Assembly (NCBI RefSeq): GCF_014649495.1
Contig: NZ_BMTD01000007.1
Location: forward strand, 62,001 to 126,000
Reading direction: 5' to 3'
DNA length: 64,000 nt
Origin: Streptomyces filipinensis
Lineage (GTDB): Bacteria > Actinomycetota > Actinomycetes > Streptomycetales > Streptomycetaceae
Shown: positions 16,391 to 24,320 of the stretch, piece by piece
How the letters are laid out: each line of letters begins with the position of its first letter
Numbering within the stretch: position 1 is the first letter of the stretch
Position numbers and translations under genes: made by a program
The notes under the pieces: generated by a model
The model's database searches: none
Told to the model about the DNA's origin: nothing
Seen by the model: the letters and a program-made list of their open reading frames with translations, nothing else

Positions 16391-17053
16391 TCAGCGGCAG
16401 CGGGAAGCCGCCGTGCTGTCGTGGCGGTGCCAGACGGCGTCGACCTCACGGCCGTCGGGCAGGGTGTGGCGGGGCGGCCCGTCGTCCGCCACGAAGCCGG
16501 CCCGGGCCAGGGCCCGGCGGCTCGCGGTGTTCCCGGGCTCCGCACCCGCCCGGACCGTCGCCAGTCCGGCATGGGTGTGCGCGAGCGCCGCGCCCGCGCG
16601 GAACAGCTCCGCGCCCAGGCCCTGGCCCCGGCAGGACGGCGCCAGCCAGCCGCCCATCTCGCCCGTGCGGTGCTCCAGTTCCAGGGCGCCGGCGTAGGCG
16701 AGGTCGGATCGGCGCACACAGACCAGGAACAGCGGGTCGTCCGGGCCGGGTGCGTACGGCTGCGCCAGCCTTGGGGGCACCCGGCGGCCGTCGTCACCCG
16801 CCGGGCGCCAGGCCAGCAGGGCCCGGCGGGTGCCGGGATCGGGCACGACCCGGTCGGCCTGGGTGCCGAGCCAGCGCTGCGCCTCGGCGTCGGCGCAGGC
16901 GGCGAGCGCCGCCGCCACGTCGAGCCGGGTCCGGGGGGTGAACAGCAACAGCCGTTCGGTGGCCAGGGCGTGCCGGCCGCACGCGGGCTCGCACCGGCCG
17001 GGCGCGGGCAGCCCGGCTGCGGGCCGCCTCCGGCGGATCACCGACCAGACCAT
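16391..17053 (-). CDS. GNAT acetyltransferase, RimJ/RimL type
   Basis: The 220-residue protein contains LATERLLLFTPRTRLDVAAALAA, the usual RimJ/RimL opening, then LEHRTGEMGGWLAPSCRGQGLGAELFRAG with the acetyl-CoA loop. It ends with AEPGNTASRRALARAGF, the conserved final helix. Enzymes of this type acetylate N-terminal amines of proteins or small amines. The ATG at 17053 has GGGGGTG just upstream. The first 30 residues are Arg/Pro-rich and probably disordered, so a later start is conceivable. It is followed by the DUF574 methyltransferase gene on the same strand, suggesting co-transcription of two modifying enzymes. Confidence 0.8.
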   Translation of the reverse strand: MVWSVIRRRRPAAGLPAPGRCEPACGRHALATERLLLFTPRTRLDVAAALAACADAEAQRWLGTQADRVVPDPGTRRALLAWRPAGDDGRRVPPRLAQPYAPGPDDPLFLVCVRRSDLAYAGALELEHRTGEMGGWLAPSCRGQGLGAELFRAGAALAHTHAGLATVRAGAEPGNTASRRALARAGFVADDGPPRHTLPDGREVDAVWHRHDSTAASRCR

Positions 17054-17778
17054 GCACACCCCCGGCGGAACGTTCCGCGTCGCGGACGCGGAGCCCGCAC
17101 GAACCCCGGGCCCCGCCAGATGCGGACGCCCCGCACCGGCGGTGAATGTACCGGGCTTCACGGGTGGGTGGGGTGTGCGTGGGGGTGGTTTCGGTCGCCG
17201 GGCGGGGCGCACCGGGGCGGCGCGCAGCGACGTGCAGCGGTGTGACGTGAGGGTGGCGTGGAGGTGGGGTGTGGGTGGGGTGGTGCGTGCGGGGTGCCGG
17301 GCGGGTGGGGCGCGGTCGTGGGGCGGTGGGCCGGTTCCGGGAAGCACCCGGATCCGTATCCCCTCGGGGCTGCGGGGCGGCGGGGATGTCGAGGCAGGGA
17401 GCAGGTGAAGTGCGGCGTGGGGCCCACGCCCCCGTGTGGGGGTGCTGGGGGCGGTGGGAGCCGGGTGGAGCACGGCACGGGGGCGTGGGCCCCTCCGTAC
17501 CGGGGTGTCGAGGTGACGGGGGGCCGGGTGCTGTGGCACGACAGCGCGCCGCGGGCGTCCGCGTGGCGTGAGTGACGCGATGGCTGGGGATGGACTCCGC
17601 GGGGCCGGCGGGGCGTTCGGGCTCAGCCGGCCTGCTCCTGGGAGCCCGGCTTGGGGCGGGTGCGGGTCCATGAGGGGTCGGCGGACGGGGCGGGGACGGG
17701 GGCCGCGTGGTGCATGGGGAATCCTTCGGACGAGTGGGGGATGGTCCGGGGCGGGGGATGGGATCGACGGCTGGGGGA
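17054..17778. other. 725-bp G-rich gene-free region
   Basis: No gene can be supported here. The plus strand is strikingly G/GT-rich and C-poor on one strand from about 17155 to 17770, unlike the rest of the window. Frames open on both strands encode only low-complexity Gly/Arg/Trp or Pro/His peptides. A canonical G-quadruplex motif lies at 17162-17185 and further G runs at 17251-17294. It is downstream of the repeat ATPase gene and upstream of the GNAT gene. Confidence 0.6.
17162..17185 (+). promoter_or_regulatory. Canonical G-quadruplex motif
   Basis: Four G runs (GGG, GGG, GGGG, GGGGG) separated by loops of 1, 1 and 7 bases satisfy the standard G3+N1-7 rule. It lies about 110 bases upstream of the GNAT start, on the template strand of that gene. 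Folding and function are untested. Confidence 0.5.
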
Positions 17779-19050
17779 TCAGCCGAGGCCTGACGGCAGC
17801 TCCGCCCAGACGACGCGGGCGGACCGGCCGGACACCGGCGCCACGCCCCGGTCGAGGCTCAGCGCGTCCACCAGGAACAGCCCGCGCCCGTGCTGGTCGT
17901 CGGGCCCCGGGCGGCGCGCCGCCGGCAGCGCGTGGCCGCCTCCCTGGTCCTCGACCTCGATCCGTATCCGGTCCGCCGTGCCGTGCACCCGGCAGGCGAT
18001 CCGCTCACCGGCCGTGTGCACGAGGGCGTTCGTGACCAGCTCCGAGGTCACCAGGACCGCGTCGTCCCGCCGGTCTGCCGGCACGCCCCAGGCGGCCAGC
18101 AGGTCCCGTACGGCGCGACGGGCCGTGCCGACGGCCACCGGCCGGGCCGGCAGCTCGAAGGCGGTGGTGGGCGCGGAGCGGGACGGCGGGGCCCCGGAGG
18201 CGAGCCGGTCGGGACCGAGGGGTCCAGGGAGTCGACCGGGTCGCTCGCCTCCGGGTGGTACGAGGACACCGGCCGGGAGCGGCGGCCGGTGCGGATGCTC
18301 CGCGGTGTCCGCCCCGGGGAGGGGGCGGTCCCCGGTGTCCGAGGCCCGGTACGGGGCGGCCTCCGCCGCGGCAGCCCACGCGTCCCGCATCCCCGCACCG
18401 TCCGGAGCCCGGGGCGGCCGCCGGCCGGCGACGTCCGGAACGCGGGGTGCCCGGTCGGCACGGTCCGGTGCTCGGTCCGCCGCAGCGGTGTTCGCCGGAG
18501 CCGGACGAGGCAGGTCCGCGGTGCCGGCGTTCTCCGGAGCCCGGCGCGGTCCGTCCGCGGTGTCGGGAACCATGTGTGTGCGGTCGGTGCGGTCCGGCGC
18601 CCGACGTGCCGCCTCAGCGTCGTGCGGAGCCTGTTGCAGCCGGTCGGCGGTGTCCGGCACGGGGTGTCGCGGGTTGGCGGTCTCCGGCGTCCGGTGTGGC
18701 CGGTCCGTGTCGTCCGGGGTCCGGTGTGCCCGGTGGGCGGTGTCCGGCACGGTGTGTTGCCGGTCTGTCGTCTCCGGGGTCCGGCGGGGCCGGTCGATGC
18801 CGTCCGGAGTCTGATGCGCTCGCTCGGCGATGCCCGGCGCGTGGTGTGGCCGGGTGAGGAGGTCCGGGGCCCGGTGGGTCGGTTCGGCGGTGTCCCGGGG
18901 CAGGCCTGTGCGCTCCGCGTCGCCCGCATCCCGGCGCAGGGGTTTCACCGGGTCCGCGGGCCGGTGCCGGCGGGGTACCGCGGGCAGGCGCGACGGGCTT
19001 GACGGCAAGGGTGCTCGGTGGAGTGGTCGGGGGAGGGAGGGCGGAGCCAT
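17779..19050 (-). CDS. ATP-binding (anti-sigma-factor-like) protein with decapeptide-repeat N-terminus
   Basis: The last 130 residues are an RsbW-like HATPase_c domain: N-box DDAVLVTSELVTNALVHTAGE, G1 VEDQGGG and G2 HGRGLFLVDALS, ending in VVWAELPSGLG. Such proteins bind ATP and often act as serine kinases or anti-sigma factors. The N-terminal 290 residues are unusual, with about 15 degenerate ten-residue repeats (consensus [AVT]PDxxDRxHR, residues about 51-220). I start at the ATG at 19050, which follows AAAGG. An in-frame ATG at 19275 would translate the AT-rich promoter-like region and is less likely. It is divergent from the XRE/DUF5753 gene, a pairing that recurs in Streptomyces. Confidence 0.8.
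   Translation of the reverse strand: MAPPSLPRPLHRAPLPSSPSRLPAVPRRHRPADPVKPLRRDAGDAERTGLPRDTAEPTHRAPDLLTRPHHAPGIAERAHQTPDGIDRPRRTPETTDRQHTVPDTAHRAHRTPDDTDRPHRTPETANPRHPVPDTADRLQQAPHDAEAARRAPDRTDRTHMVPDTADGPRRAPENAGTADLPRPAPANTAAADRAPDRADRAPRVPDVAGRRPPRAPDGAGMRDAWAAAAEAAPYRASDTGDRPLPGADTAEHPHRPPLPAGVLVPPGGERPGRLPGPLGPDRLASGAPPSRSAPTTAFELPARPVAVGTARRAVRDLLAAWGVPADRRDDAVLVTSELVTNALVHTAGERIACRVHGTADRIRIEVEDQGGGHALPAARRPGPDDQHGRGLFLVDALSLDRGVAPVSGRSARVVWAELPSGLG
18391..18900 (-). repeat. About 15 degenerate 30-bp tandem repeats inside the ATPase gene
   Basis: In the minus-strand reading frame, units such as TPDGIDRPRR, TPETTDRQHT, VPDTAHRAHR, TPDDTDRPHR and VPDTADGPRR follow each other in exact ten-residue register for about 130 residues, then with small indels. 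At DNA level this is a 30-bp minisatellite that keeps the frame. Confidence 0.85.
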
Positions 19051-19243
19051 CGCCGTGCGCCTTTCGTCCGGCCTCGTGTGGGGGTGTCGGGCTCTCGCCG
19101 GCCGCTCGCGCAGCAGACGACACACCGCCTCCCACGAGGCCGTAGTGCGGCCAGGTCTCCCCCAACCCGGCCGCGCCGCCCGCTCCTTGGTCAGCCGGAG
19201 CAGTGAGTCCACTGTGGCACCTGCCGACAACGCTCCGCAACCA

Positions 19244-19272
19244 GCAAGTTGAAATTTGCAAGTAGCCAAGTG
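19244..19272. promoter_or_regulatory. AT-rich CAAGT repeats between divergent ATPase and XRE genes
   Basis: CAAGT occurs three times (about 19245, 19259 and 19267) around GAAATTTG, in the only AT-rich stretch of the intergenic region. It is a likely shared operator/promoter, possibly bound by the XRE protein. That is inference from position. Confidence 0.4.
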
Positions 19273-19362
19273 CATGCTGCTTCCGCCAGAACGTGATCGA
19301 ATGGGTCGGGGAAGCGATCGTGTGCGACGGTGTCCCCGTGACCTGCTGAGGGGGTGTGGCGC

Positions 19363-20238
19363 GTGACCGCGGAGACCGACTGGGGCGGCGCCCCCTCCGT
19401 CCTGCGCATGATCCTGGGCCGTCAACTGGAAGAGCTGCGCACCCGGGCCGGCCTCGGCTACCCGGAAGCGGGCGCCGCCATCGGGGTCAGCCACTCCACG
19501 ATCCGCCGCATGGAGGCCGCCAAGGTGGCCCGGCTGCGGCTCGCGGACGTCGAGAAACTGCTCCAGGTCTACGGCGTCACCGACCGGGCGGAGATCGACA
19601 CCTTCCTGCAGTCCGTGCGCGAGGCGAACAAGCGCGGCTGGTGGCACACGTACCGCGATGTGATGCCCGACTGGTTCGCCGCCTACCTCAGCCTGGAACA
19701 GGCCGCGTTGCAGATCCGCGCGTACGAGAACCAGTTCGTGCACGGCCTGCTGCAGACCGAGGACTACGCCCGCGCCCTGCTCGCCGCGGACACTCCGCAC
19801 GCCTCCGCCGAGGCCACCGAACGCCGGGTCGCCCTGCGCATGCGCCGCCAGGAGCTGCTGGCCCGCGAGGCGCCGCCGCGGGTGTGGGTGGTGATGGACG
19901 AGACGGTACTGCGCTGGCCGGTCGGCGGGGCGCAGGTGATGCGGGCGCAGGTCGACCACCTCATCGAGGTCAACCGGCTGCCCCATGTCACCCTGCAGCT
20001 CATGCCGTTCGCCAACGGCCCGCACCCGGCGCTGCGGGCGGGCGCCTATCACCTCTTCCGGTTCCGGGCCCGCGAACTGCCCGACGTCGTCTACCTCAAC
20101 GGCCTGGTCGGGGCCGTCTACCTCGACAAGACCGACGACGTCGTGGTGTACCGGGAGGCACTGGACCGGCTCGGTGCCCAGGCCGCACCCGCCAGGAAGA
20201 CCGAGGCCCTGCTCGGCGCGATCCGCAAGGAGCTGTGA
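19363..20238 (+). CDS. XRE-family regulator with DUF5753 domain
   Basis: The 291-residue protein has an N-terminal helix-turn-helix (about 15-75, LGRQLEELRTRAGLGYPEAGAAIGVSHSTIRRMEAAKV). A DUF5753 sensor/effector domain follows (about 95-280, YLSLEQAALQIRAYENQFVHGLLQTEDYARALL through YLNGLVGAVYLDKTDDVVVYREALDRL). Hundreds of these occur in Streptomyces, typically beside small DUF397 proteins or ATP-binding proteins. Here no DUF397 gene follows; a DUF574 methyltransferase does, 59 bases on. Start GTG at 19363 is preferred over GTG at 19354 because GAGGGGG lies 9 bases before it. Confidence 0.9.
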   Translation: MTAETDWGGAPSVLRMILGRQLEELRTRAGLGYPEAGAAIGVSHSTIRRMEAAKVARLRLADVEKLLQVYGVTDRAEIDTFLQSVREANKRGWWHTYRDVMPDWFAAYLSLEQAALQIRAYENQFVHGLLQTEDYARALLAADTPHASAEATERRVALRMRRQELLAREAPPRVWVVMDETVLRWPVGGAQVMRAQVDHLIEVNRLPHVTLQLMPFANGPHPALRAGAYHLFRFRARELPDVVYLNGLVGAVYLDKTDDVVVYREALDRLGAQAAPARKTEALLGAIRKEL

Positions 20239-20297
20239 CGCACCCGCCCGCGCGTACGCGAAGCCCCCACCCCTCGACCTGAATGGGAGACACGGCG

Positions 20298-21113
20298 TTG
20301 CCCGACAACGGATGGCCGGCCGACCGGATCGACACCGAGAACGCCCACTCCGCCCGCATCTACGACTACATCCTCGGCGGCAAGGACTACTACCCCGCCG
20401 ACCAGGAGGCGGGCGACGCCATGGCCCGGGAGTGGCCCGCGCTCCCGGTCCACATGCGCGCCAACCGCGACTGGATGAACCGCGCCGTGCGCTGGCTCGC
20501 CGAGGAGGCGGGCATGCGCCAGTTCCTGGACATCGGCACCGGCATCCCGACCTCCCCGAACCTGCACGAGATCGCCCAGGCCGTGGCCCCCGAGTCCCGG
20601 GTCGTGTACGTCGACAACGACCCGATCGTGCTCACCCTCTCCCAGGGCCTGCTCGCCAGCGCGCCCGAGGGCCGTACCGCGTACCTGGAGGCGGACTTCC
20701 GCGACCCGGCGGCCATCCTGGACGCCCCCGAGCTGCGCGAGACGCTGGACCTGGGCAAGCCGGTAGCGCTCACCGTCATCGCCATCGTCCACTTCATGCT
20801 CGACGCGGACGACGCGGTCGGTGTCGTACGCCGGCTGCTGGAGCCGCTGCCGTCCGGCAGTCACCTCGCGATGTCCATCGGCACCGCCGAGTTCGCCCCC
20901 GAGGAGGTGGGCCGGGTCGCCCGCGAGTACGCGGCCCGCGACATGCCGATGCGGCTGCGCACCCTCGCCGAGGCCCACGAGTTCTTCGAGGGCCTGGAGC
21001 TGGTCGAGCCGGGCATCGTCCAGGTGCACAAGTGGCACCCCGACGGGACCGGCGAGAAGGGCATCCGCGACGAGGACATCGCCATGTACGGCGCGGTCGC
21101 CCGCAAGCCCTGA
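20298..21113 (+). CDS. SAM-dependent methyltransferase, DUF574 family (second copy)
   Basis: The 271-residue protein aligns along its whole length with the one at 15524-16321: RIDTENAHSARIYDYILGGKDYYPAD, FLDIGTGIPTSPNLHEIAQAV, VVYVDNDPIVL and a C-terminal AVARKP. SAM-binding residues are intact. I place the start at TTG 20298, with GGAG 8 bases upstream and the N-terminus LPDNGWPADRIDT matching the paralog start MTDTGFSPERIDT. An ATG at 20283 is in frame but has no ribosome binding site. It follows the XRE/DUF5753 gene and is probably in the same transcript. The substrate is unknown. Confidence 0.88.
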   Translation: MPDNGWPADRIDTENAHSARIYDYILGGKDYYPADQEAGDAMAREWPALPVHMRANRDWMNRAVRWLAEEAGMRQFLDIGTGIPTSPNLHEIAQAVAPESRVVYVDNDPIVLTLSQGLLASAPEGRTAYLEADFRDPAAILDAPELRETLDLGKPVALTVIAIVHFMLDADDAVGVVRRLLEPLPSGSHLAMSIGTAEFAPEEVGRVAREYAARDMPMRLRTLAEAHEFFEGLELVEPGIVQVHKWHPDGTGEKGIRDEDIAMYGAVARKP

Positions 21114-21161
21114 CGAGCCGTAGGCACGCCCTGACAGACGACCGGCGAGCCCTGACAGACC

Positions 21162-21202
21162 AGGGGCCGGGGTCCGCACCCACCTCCCGGACCCCGGCCC
21201 CT
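21162..21202 (+). terminator. Terminator hairpin after the second DUF574 gene
   Basis: A perfect 15-base stem (AGGGGCCGGGGTCCG and its complement) with an 11-base loop lies 48 bases after the stop codon and is followed by a short pyrimidine tract. Confidence 0.85.
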
Positions 21203-21317
21203 TCTCCTCGCGCACGGCGGGATGACCGAAACGGCGCGGAAAACGGACCGGAATTCGGCACAACCTTCCGGCCGCCTCATGTTCTGTGAGGGGAGTGGGA
21301 AAAATGCCGGGAGAAGC

Positions 21318-21362
21318 GGAACCGGCGCGAGGGAAATGAGGTCTTAAGGTCCGTCGACGGAC
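21318..21362 (+). promoter_or_regulatory. ECF sigma-E-like promoter with downstream palindrome
   Basis: GGAAC at 21318-21322 and GGTCT at 21340-21344 are separated by 17 bases, close to the GGAAC-N16/17-CGTCT pattern of Streptomyces SigE-type promoters. A perfect 14-base palindrome, GTCCGTCGACGGAC (21349-21362), lies at the expected transcription start and could be an operator. The leader to the ATG would be about 50 bases. Confidence 0.45.
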
Positions 21363-21403
21363 GGGATCGGCCCGGACGTCACGAAACCGGGGGAATGAGA
21401 CGC

Positions 21404-21904
21404 ATGTCCGTTCACAGCCGCAAGACCCTCCTCGCCGCCGCGGTCCTCACCGGCGGCATCACCCTGGCCGCCGTGGCGCCCGCCCTCGCGGGCACCGGCG
21501 CGAGCCGCACCACCCACGCCGCCGCCGTGTCCTCCGCCCAGGGCGACCCGCGCAACGTCACCCAGCACGTGGCGGACTTCTACGGCGCCTACATCGACGC
21601 CGTCTGGTCCACCGACGACAGGTCCGCGGGCGAGGCCGCCAAGGCACTGCGGGGCTTCTACCTCTCCGCCGCCGCCCAGAGGAAGGTGACGGCCTTCGAG
21701 AAGAGGGAGCACGCCGACGGCATCCTCTTCGCGCAGAACGTTCCGGTGAAGTGGAAGGTGACCTACACCGGCTCCGGCGCCGGCCACGCCACCAGCCGGG
21801 TCACGCTCACCTGGAGCGACGGTCCGCACGCCGAGGTCAGCAAGATCGACGTGCAGTCCGACCTGAAGACCCTGAAGATCACCGACCTCAAGTCGGTCCG
21901 CTGA
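21404..21904 (+). CDS. Small secreted protein of unknown function
   Basis: The 166-residue precursor has a clean Sec signal (MSVHSRKTLLAAAVLTGGITLAAVAPALAG). The mature domain of about 125 residues contains VTQHVADFYGAYIDAVWSTDD and ends with strand-rich sequence (VPVKWKVTYTGSGAGHATSRVTLTWSDG). The pattern resembles small NTF2-like or hypothetical secreted proteins, but I cannot name a family. The ATG at 21404 is preferred over 21395 because GGGGG lies 10 bases before it. An ECF-like promoter upstream suggests envelope-stress control. The gene stands alone and is followed by a very strong hairpin. Confidence 0.8.
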   Translation: MSVHSRKTLLAAAVLTGGITLAAVAPALAGTGASRTTHAAAVSSAQGDPRNVTQHVADFYGAYIDAVWSTDDRSAGEAAKALRGFYLSAAAQRKVTAFEKREHADGILFAQNVPVKWKVTYTGSGAGHATSRVTLTWSDGPHAEVSKIDVQSDLKTLKITDLKSVR

Positions 21905-21909
21905 CCGGG

Positions 21910-21952
21910 GGCGTGCGTCCCGCCCCGCCCCACTCGGGGCGGGACGCACGCC
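21910..21952. terminator. Very strong terminator hairpin
   Basis: An 18-base perfect stem (21910-21927 with 21935-21952, GGCGTGCGTCCCGCCCCG and complement) and a seven-base loop start six bases after the secreted-protein stop. It is one of the longest perfect stems in the window and lies between convergent genes. Confidence 0.9.
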
Positions 21953-22076
21953 TGCCGTGGCGGCCGGCGGTGCCCGCGCGGGACGTACCCGGGGCACCGC
22001 CGCTCCGGGCGGGGCCCGGGCGCCGGCCGGGATCACGGGACCGAGCGTGCCCGCAGCGTCCGCCCGCCGGACGCGG

Positions 22077-23228
22077 TCACCCGTGCCGGAGGGCTTCCGT
22101 GCCGGGGACCCGGCCGTGGTGGCGGTGCCGCTCCACGGCCGTGCGGTGCAGTGCGATGAGCGCGGCGTCGTCGCCGAGCCGGCCCCCGGCGTGGGCGAGC
22201 AGATCGCGCCGCACATGGTGCATCAGCGCCTCGGGACTGTCGTCGGTCCAGCGCATCACCCGCTCGGTGAGCGGGTAGAACCGGCCGCGGGCGTCCCGTG
22301 CCTCCACCACGCCGTCGGTGTAGAGGAGCAGGGTGTCGCCCGGCTCGAAGGAGAACACGTCCAGCGTGTGCTCGGTGCCGCCGTGCACCCCGAGCGGCGG
22401 TGACGGGTGCAGGCTGGGGACGGTGACGGCGTGGCCGGGGCTCAGCAGCAGCGGCGGCGGATGGCCGCAACTGGTCATCCGGGTGACCGGATCCCGGTCC
22501 GGGATCTCCACCAGCAGCGCCGTGGCGAACCGTTCGCCCGCCTCCTCGGGCGGCTCCAGGTCCGCGGCGTGCCGGGCGATGCTCTGCTCCAGGACGGCCG
22601 CCAGTTCCGCGAGCGGGATGCGCCGGTGCGCGCTCTCCCGGAAGGCCCCGAGCAGCAGGGCGGCCTCGCCGATGGCGGCCAGTCCCTTGCCGCGGACATC
22701 GCCGATCAGCACGCGGACCCCGCCGTCGCACCGGGTCGCCGCGTAGAGGTCGCCACCGATCTGCGCCTCGTCCTCGGCGGCCAGATACAGCGAGGCGATC
22801 CGCAGCGGGCCGATCTGCTCGGGCAGCGGCCACATCAGCACGTGCTGGGCGGCCTCCGCCACCGTGCGGACCTGGGCCAGCTGGGCCTGCCGGCGTTCCC
22901 GCAGGGCGCTGTAGAGCACCACCAGCACCGAGAGCACCGCGAGCGTGATGATCTGCACGATGTGGTTCGTGGTGCCGAGACCGCCGTGGGTGATTCCGAT
23001 GAGGATCTGGGCGGCCAGGGCGAGCGCCCCGATGACCGCCGTGGTGCGGGGCCCGGCGATGGAGGGCGTCAGCGCGGGCGCGATCACCAGGGCCGGGCCG
23101 AGGTGGACGCTGTAGGGGGTCTGCATGTCCACCACCGTGATCACGACGATGAGCGCGACCGGGAGCAACAACAGCGGATGCATCGACCGCCAAGGCTGCC
23201 GCCAAGCCCCCCTGAGCCGGGGTTTCAT
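22077..23228 (-). CDS. Membrane-anchored SpoIIE/PP2C serine phosphatase
   Basis: The 383-residue protein has four to five N-terminal membrane helices (residues about 15-110, LLLLPVALIVVITVVDM onwards) and a short coiled linker (ERRQAQLAQVRTVAEAAQ). The PP2C/SpoIIE domain (about 130-375) has GGDLYAATR, LIGDVRGKGLAA and LLYTDGVVEARD plus the final LGDDAALI, so the metal-binding Asp residues are present. Such phosphatases dephosphorylate anti-anti-sigma STAS proteins. No partner is adjacent. The ATG at 23228 has only AGGA directly before it; an internal ATG 15 residues later is possible. Confidence 0.9.
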   Translation of the reverse strand: MKPRLRGAWRQPWRSMHPLLLLPVALIVVITVVDMQTPYSVHLGPALVIAPALTPSIAGPRTTAVIGALALAAQILIGITHGGLGTTNHIVQIITLAVLSVLVVLYSALRERRQAQLAQVRTVAEAAQHVLMWPLPEQIGPLRIASLYLAAEDEAQIGGDLYAATRCDGGVRVLIGDVRGKGLAAIGEAALLLGAFRESAHRRIPLAELAAVLEQSIARHAADLEPPEEAGERFATALLVEIPDRDPVTRMTSCGHPPPLLLSPGHAVTVPSLHPSPPLGVHGGTEHTLDVFSFEPGDTLLLYTDGVVEARDARGRFYPLTERVMRWTDDSPEALMHHVRRDLLAHAGGRLGDDAALIALHRTAVERHRHHGRVPGTEALRHG

Positions 23229-23501
23229 TCCTACAGCCTGCTCTCCGGCCGCACGCGCCGCACGTCACACGAGGGCAGCCCGAGCCGGGCTGCGTCCGCC
23301 GCGGCCTCGCCCGCTCGTCCCGACACTGCCTGCGACGGCCTGTTCCCTCGCGCCCGGCGACCTGCTGCCGCACCCGGCGGACAGAGACGTCGCCGACCGC
23401 CGGAGGGTGCGTCGTGTCGGTGCGGTCGCGGCGGGTACCCGTAGGACCCCCGGGACCGGACCGGCCGCCCCGGGGGCGCCGGGTGCCGTGAAGGAGAGGT
23501 C

Positions 23502-24320
23502 ATGACACGAAACGGGGAGGACACCGCGCCCCTCCGGCCGCCGGAGGTCACCGAACTCCACCTCGCCACGGAAGGACCGGACCGGCCTGCCACCTCAGCG
23601 CCGGTGCCGCCGGACCCGTCGCACGAGTCCGTGCCAGGGGCGCCGCGCCTGTCGCACGAGTCCGTGCCAGGGTCGCCGCATCTGCCGCATGAGCCCGTGC
23701 CGGAGTCGCCGGACCTGCATCACGGGTCCGCGCCGGGACAGCCGGACCTGCCGCACGACCGCAGCCAGGCGATCCTGGAGGCCGCCAAGGAGATCGGCGC
23801 CCTCCTCAAACGCGCCGGCCATCCCTTCGCGCTCGCCGGGAGCGTGGCCGTCTACGCCCACGGCGGCAGCCGCTACCTCCAGCACGACGCGGACTTCTGC
23901 GTCCTGCCCGACGACGCCGACACGGTCGTCGCCACGCTGGCCGAGGCCGGCCTCGCCGTCCGCACCCCGCCCGAGGACTGGCTGCTGAAGACCACGTGCC
24001 GCGGGCAGAACGTCGACATCATCTTCGCCCTCGCGCACCAGCCCGTCACCAAGGACCTGCTGGAGCGCGCCCACGTCCTGCCGGTCGACTCGGTGCTGAT
24101 GCCCGTCCTGTCCCCGACCGACCTGATCCACAGCCTGCTCAGCGCCTTCTCCGAGCACTACTGCGACTTCGGGGCCGTCCTGCCGGTCGCCCGGGCCGTC
24201 CGCGAGAAGGTCGACTGGGACGAGGTCCGGGCCGCCTGCGGGGACCAGCCCATGCCGGCCGCCTTCCTCTTCCTCCTCGAACGGCTGAACGTGATCGACC
24301 CCCAGGAGGGGCAGCCATGA
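23502..24320 (+). CDS. Nucleotidyltransferase-fold protein with repeat N-terminus
   Basis: Residues about 90-270 form a nucleotidyltransferase domain: ALAGSVAVYAHGGSRYLQHDADFCVLPDDADTVVATLAEAGL carries the GS...DxD pattern of this fold. LLKTTCRGQNVDIIFAL and LSPTDLIHSLLSAFSEHYCDF follow, as in AbiEii/MNT-like proteins. The first 85 residues are Pro/His/Ser-rich with four to five copies of an 11-residue unit (consensus xLSHESVPGSP). It overlaps the BON gene by four bases (ATGA), and that gene overlaps the metallophosphoesterase in the same way. AAGGAGAGG lies just before the ATG. The acceptor is unknown; small nucleotides, RNA or protein are possible. Confidence 0.85.
   Translation: MTRNGEDTAPLRPPEVTELHLATEGPDRPATSAPVPPDPSHESVPGAPRLSHESVPGSPHLPHEPVPESPDLHHGSAPGQPDLPHDRSQAILEAAKEIGALLKRAGHPFALAGSVAVYAHGGSRYLQHDADFCVLPDDADTVVATLAEAGLAVRTPPEDWLLKTTCRGQNVDIIFALAHQPVTKDLLERAHVLPVDSVLMPVLSPTDLIHSLLSAFSEHYCDFGAVLPVARAVREKVDWDEVRAACGDQPMPAAFLFLLERLNVIDPQEGQP
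23613..23759 (+). repeat. 33-bp coding tandem repeats
   Basis: Residues 38-86 of the nucleotidyltransferase are built from 11-residue units (DPSHESVPGAP, RLSHESVPGSP, HLPHEPVPESP, DLHHGSAPGQP, DLPHDRSQ). The first two units are nearly identical at DNA level, suggesting recent duplication. Confidence 0.85.

Noticed and set aside
17158..17575. Several 90-110 codon frames in the G-rich region
   Set aside because: They encode low-complexity Gly/Trp or Pro/His peptides dictated by base composition, with no start signal.
17651..18814. Plus-strand frame of 387 codons opposite the repeat ATPase
   Set aside because: It is only the antisense reading of the decapeptide repeats; no domain or ribosome binding site.
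18391..18900. CRISPR-like repeats
   Set aside because: The 30-bp units are contiguous and degenerate, without spacers, and lie in a coding frame.
17779..20052. Extension of the repeat ATPase to 757 residues
   Set aside because: It would overlap the divergent XRE/DUF5753 gene and translate its promoter; there is no support above 19275.
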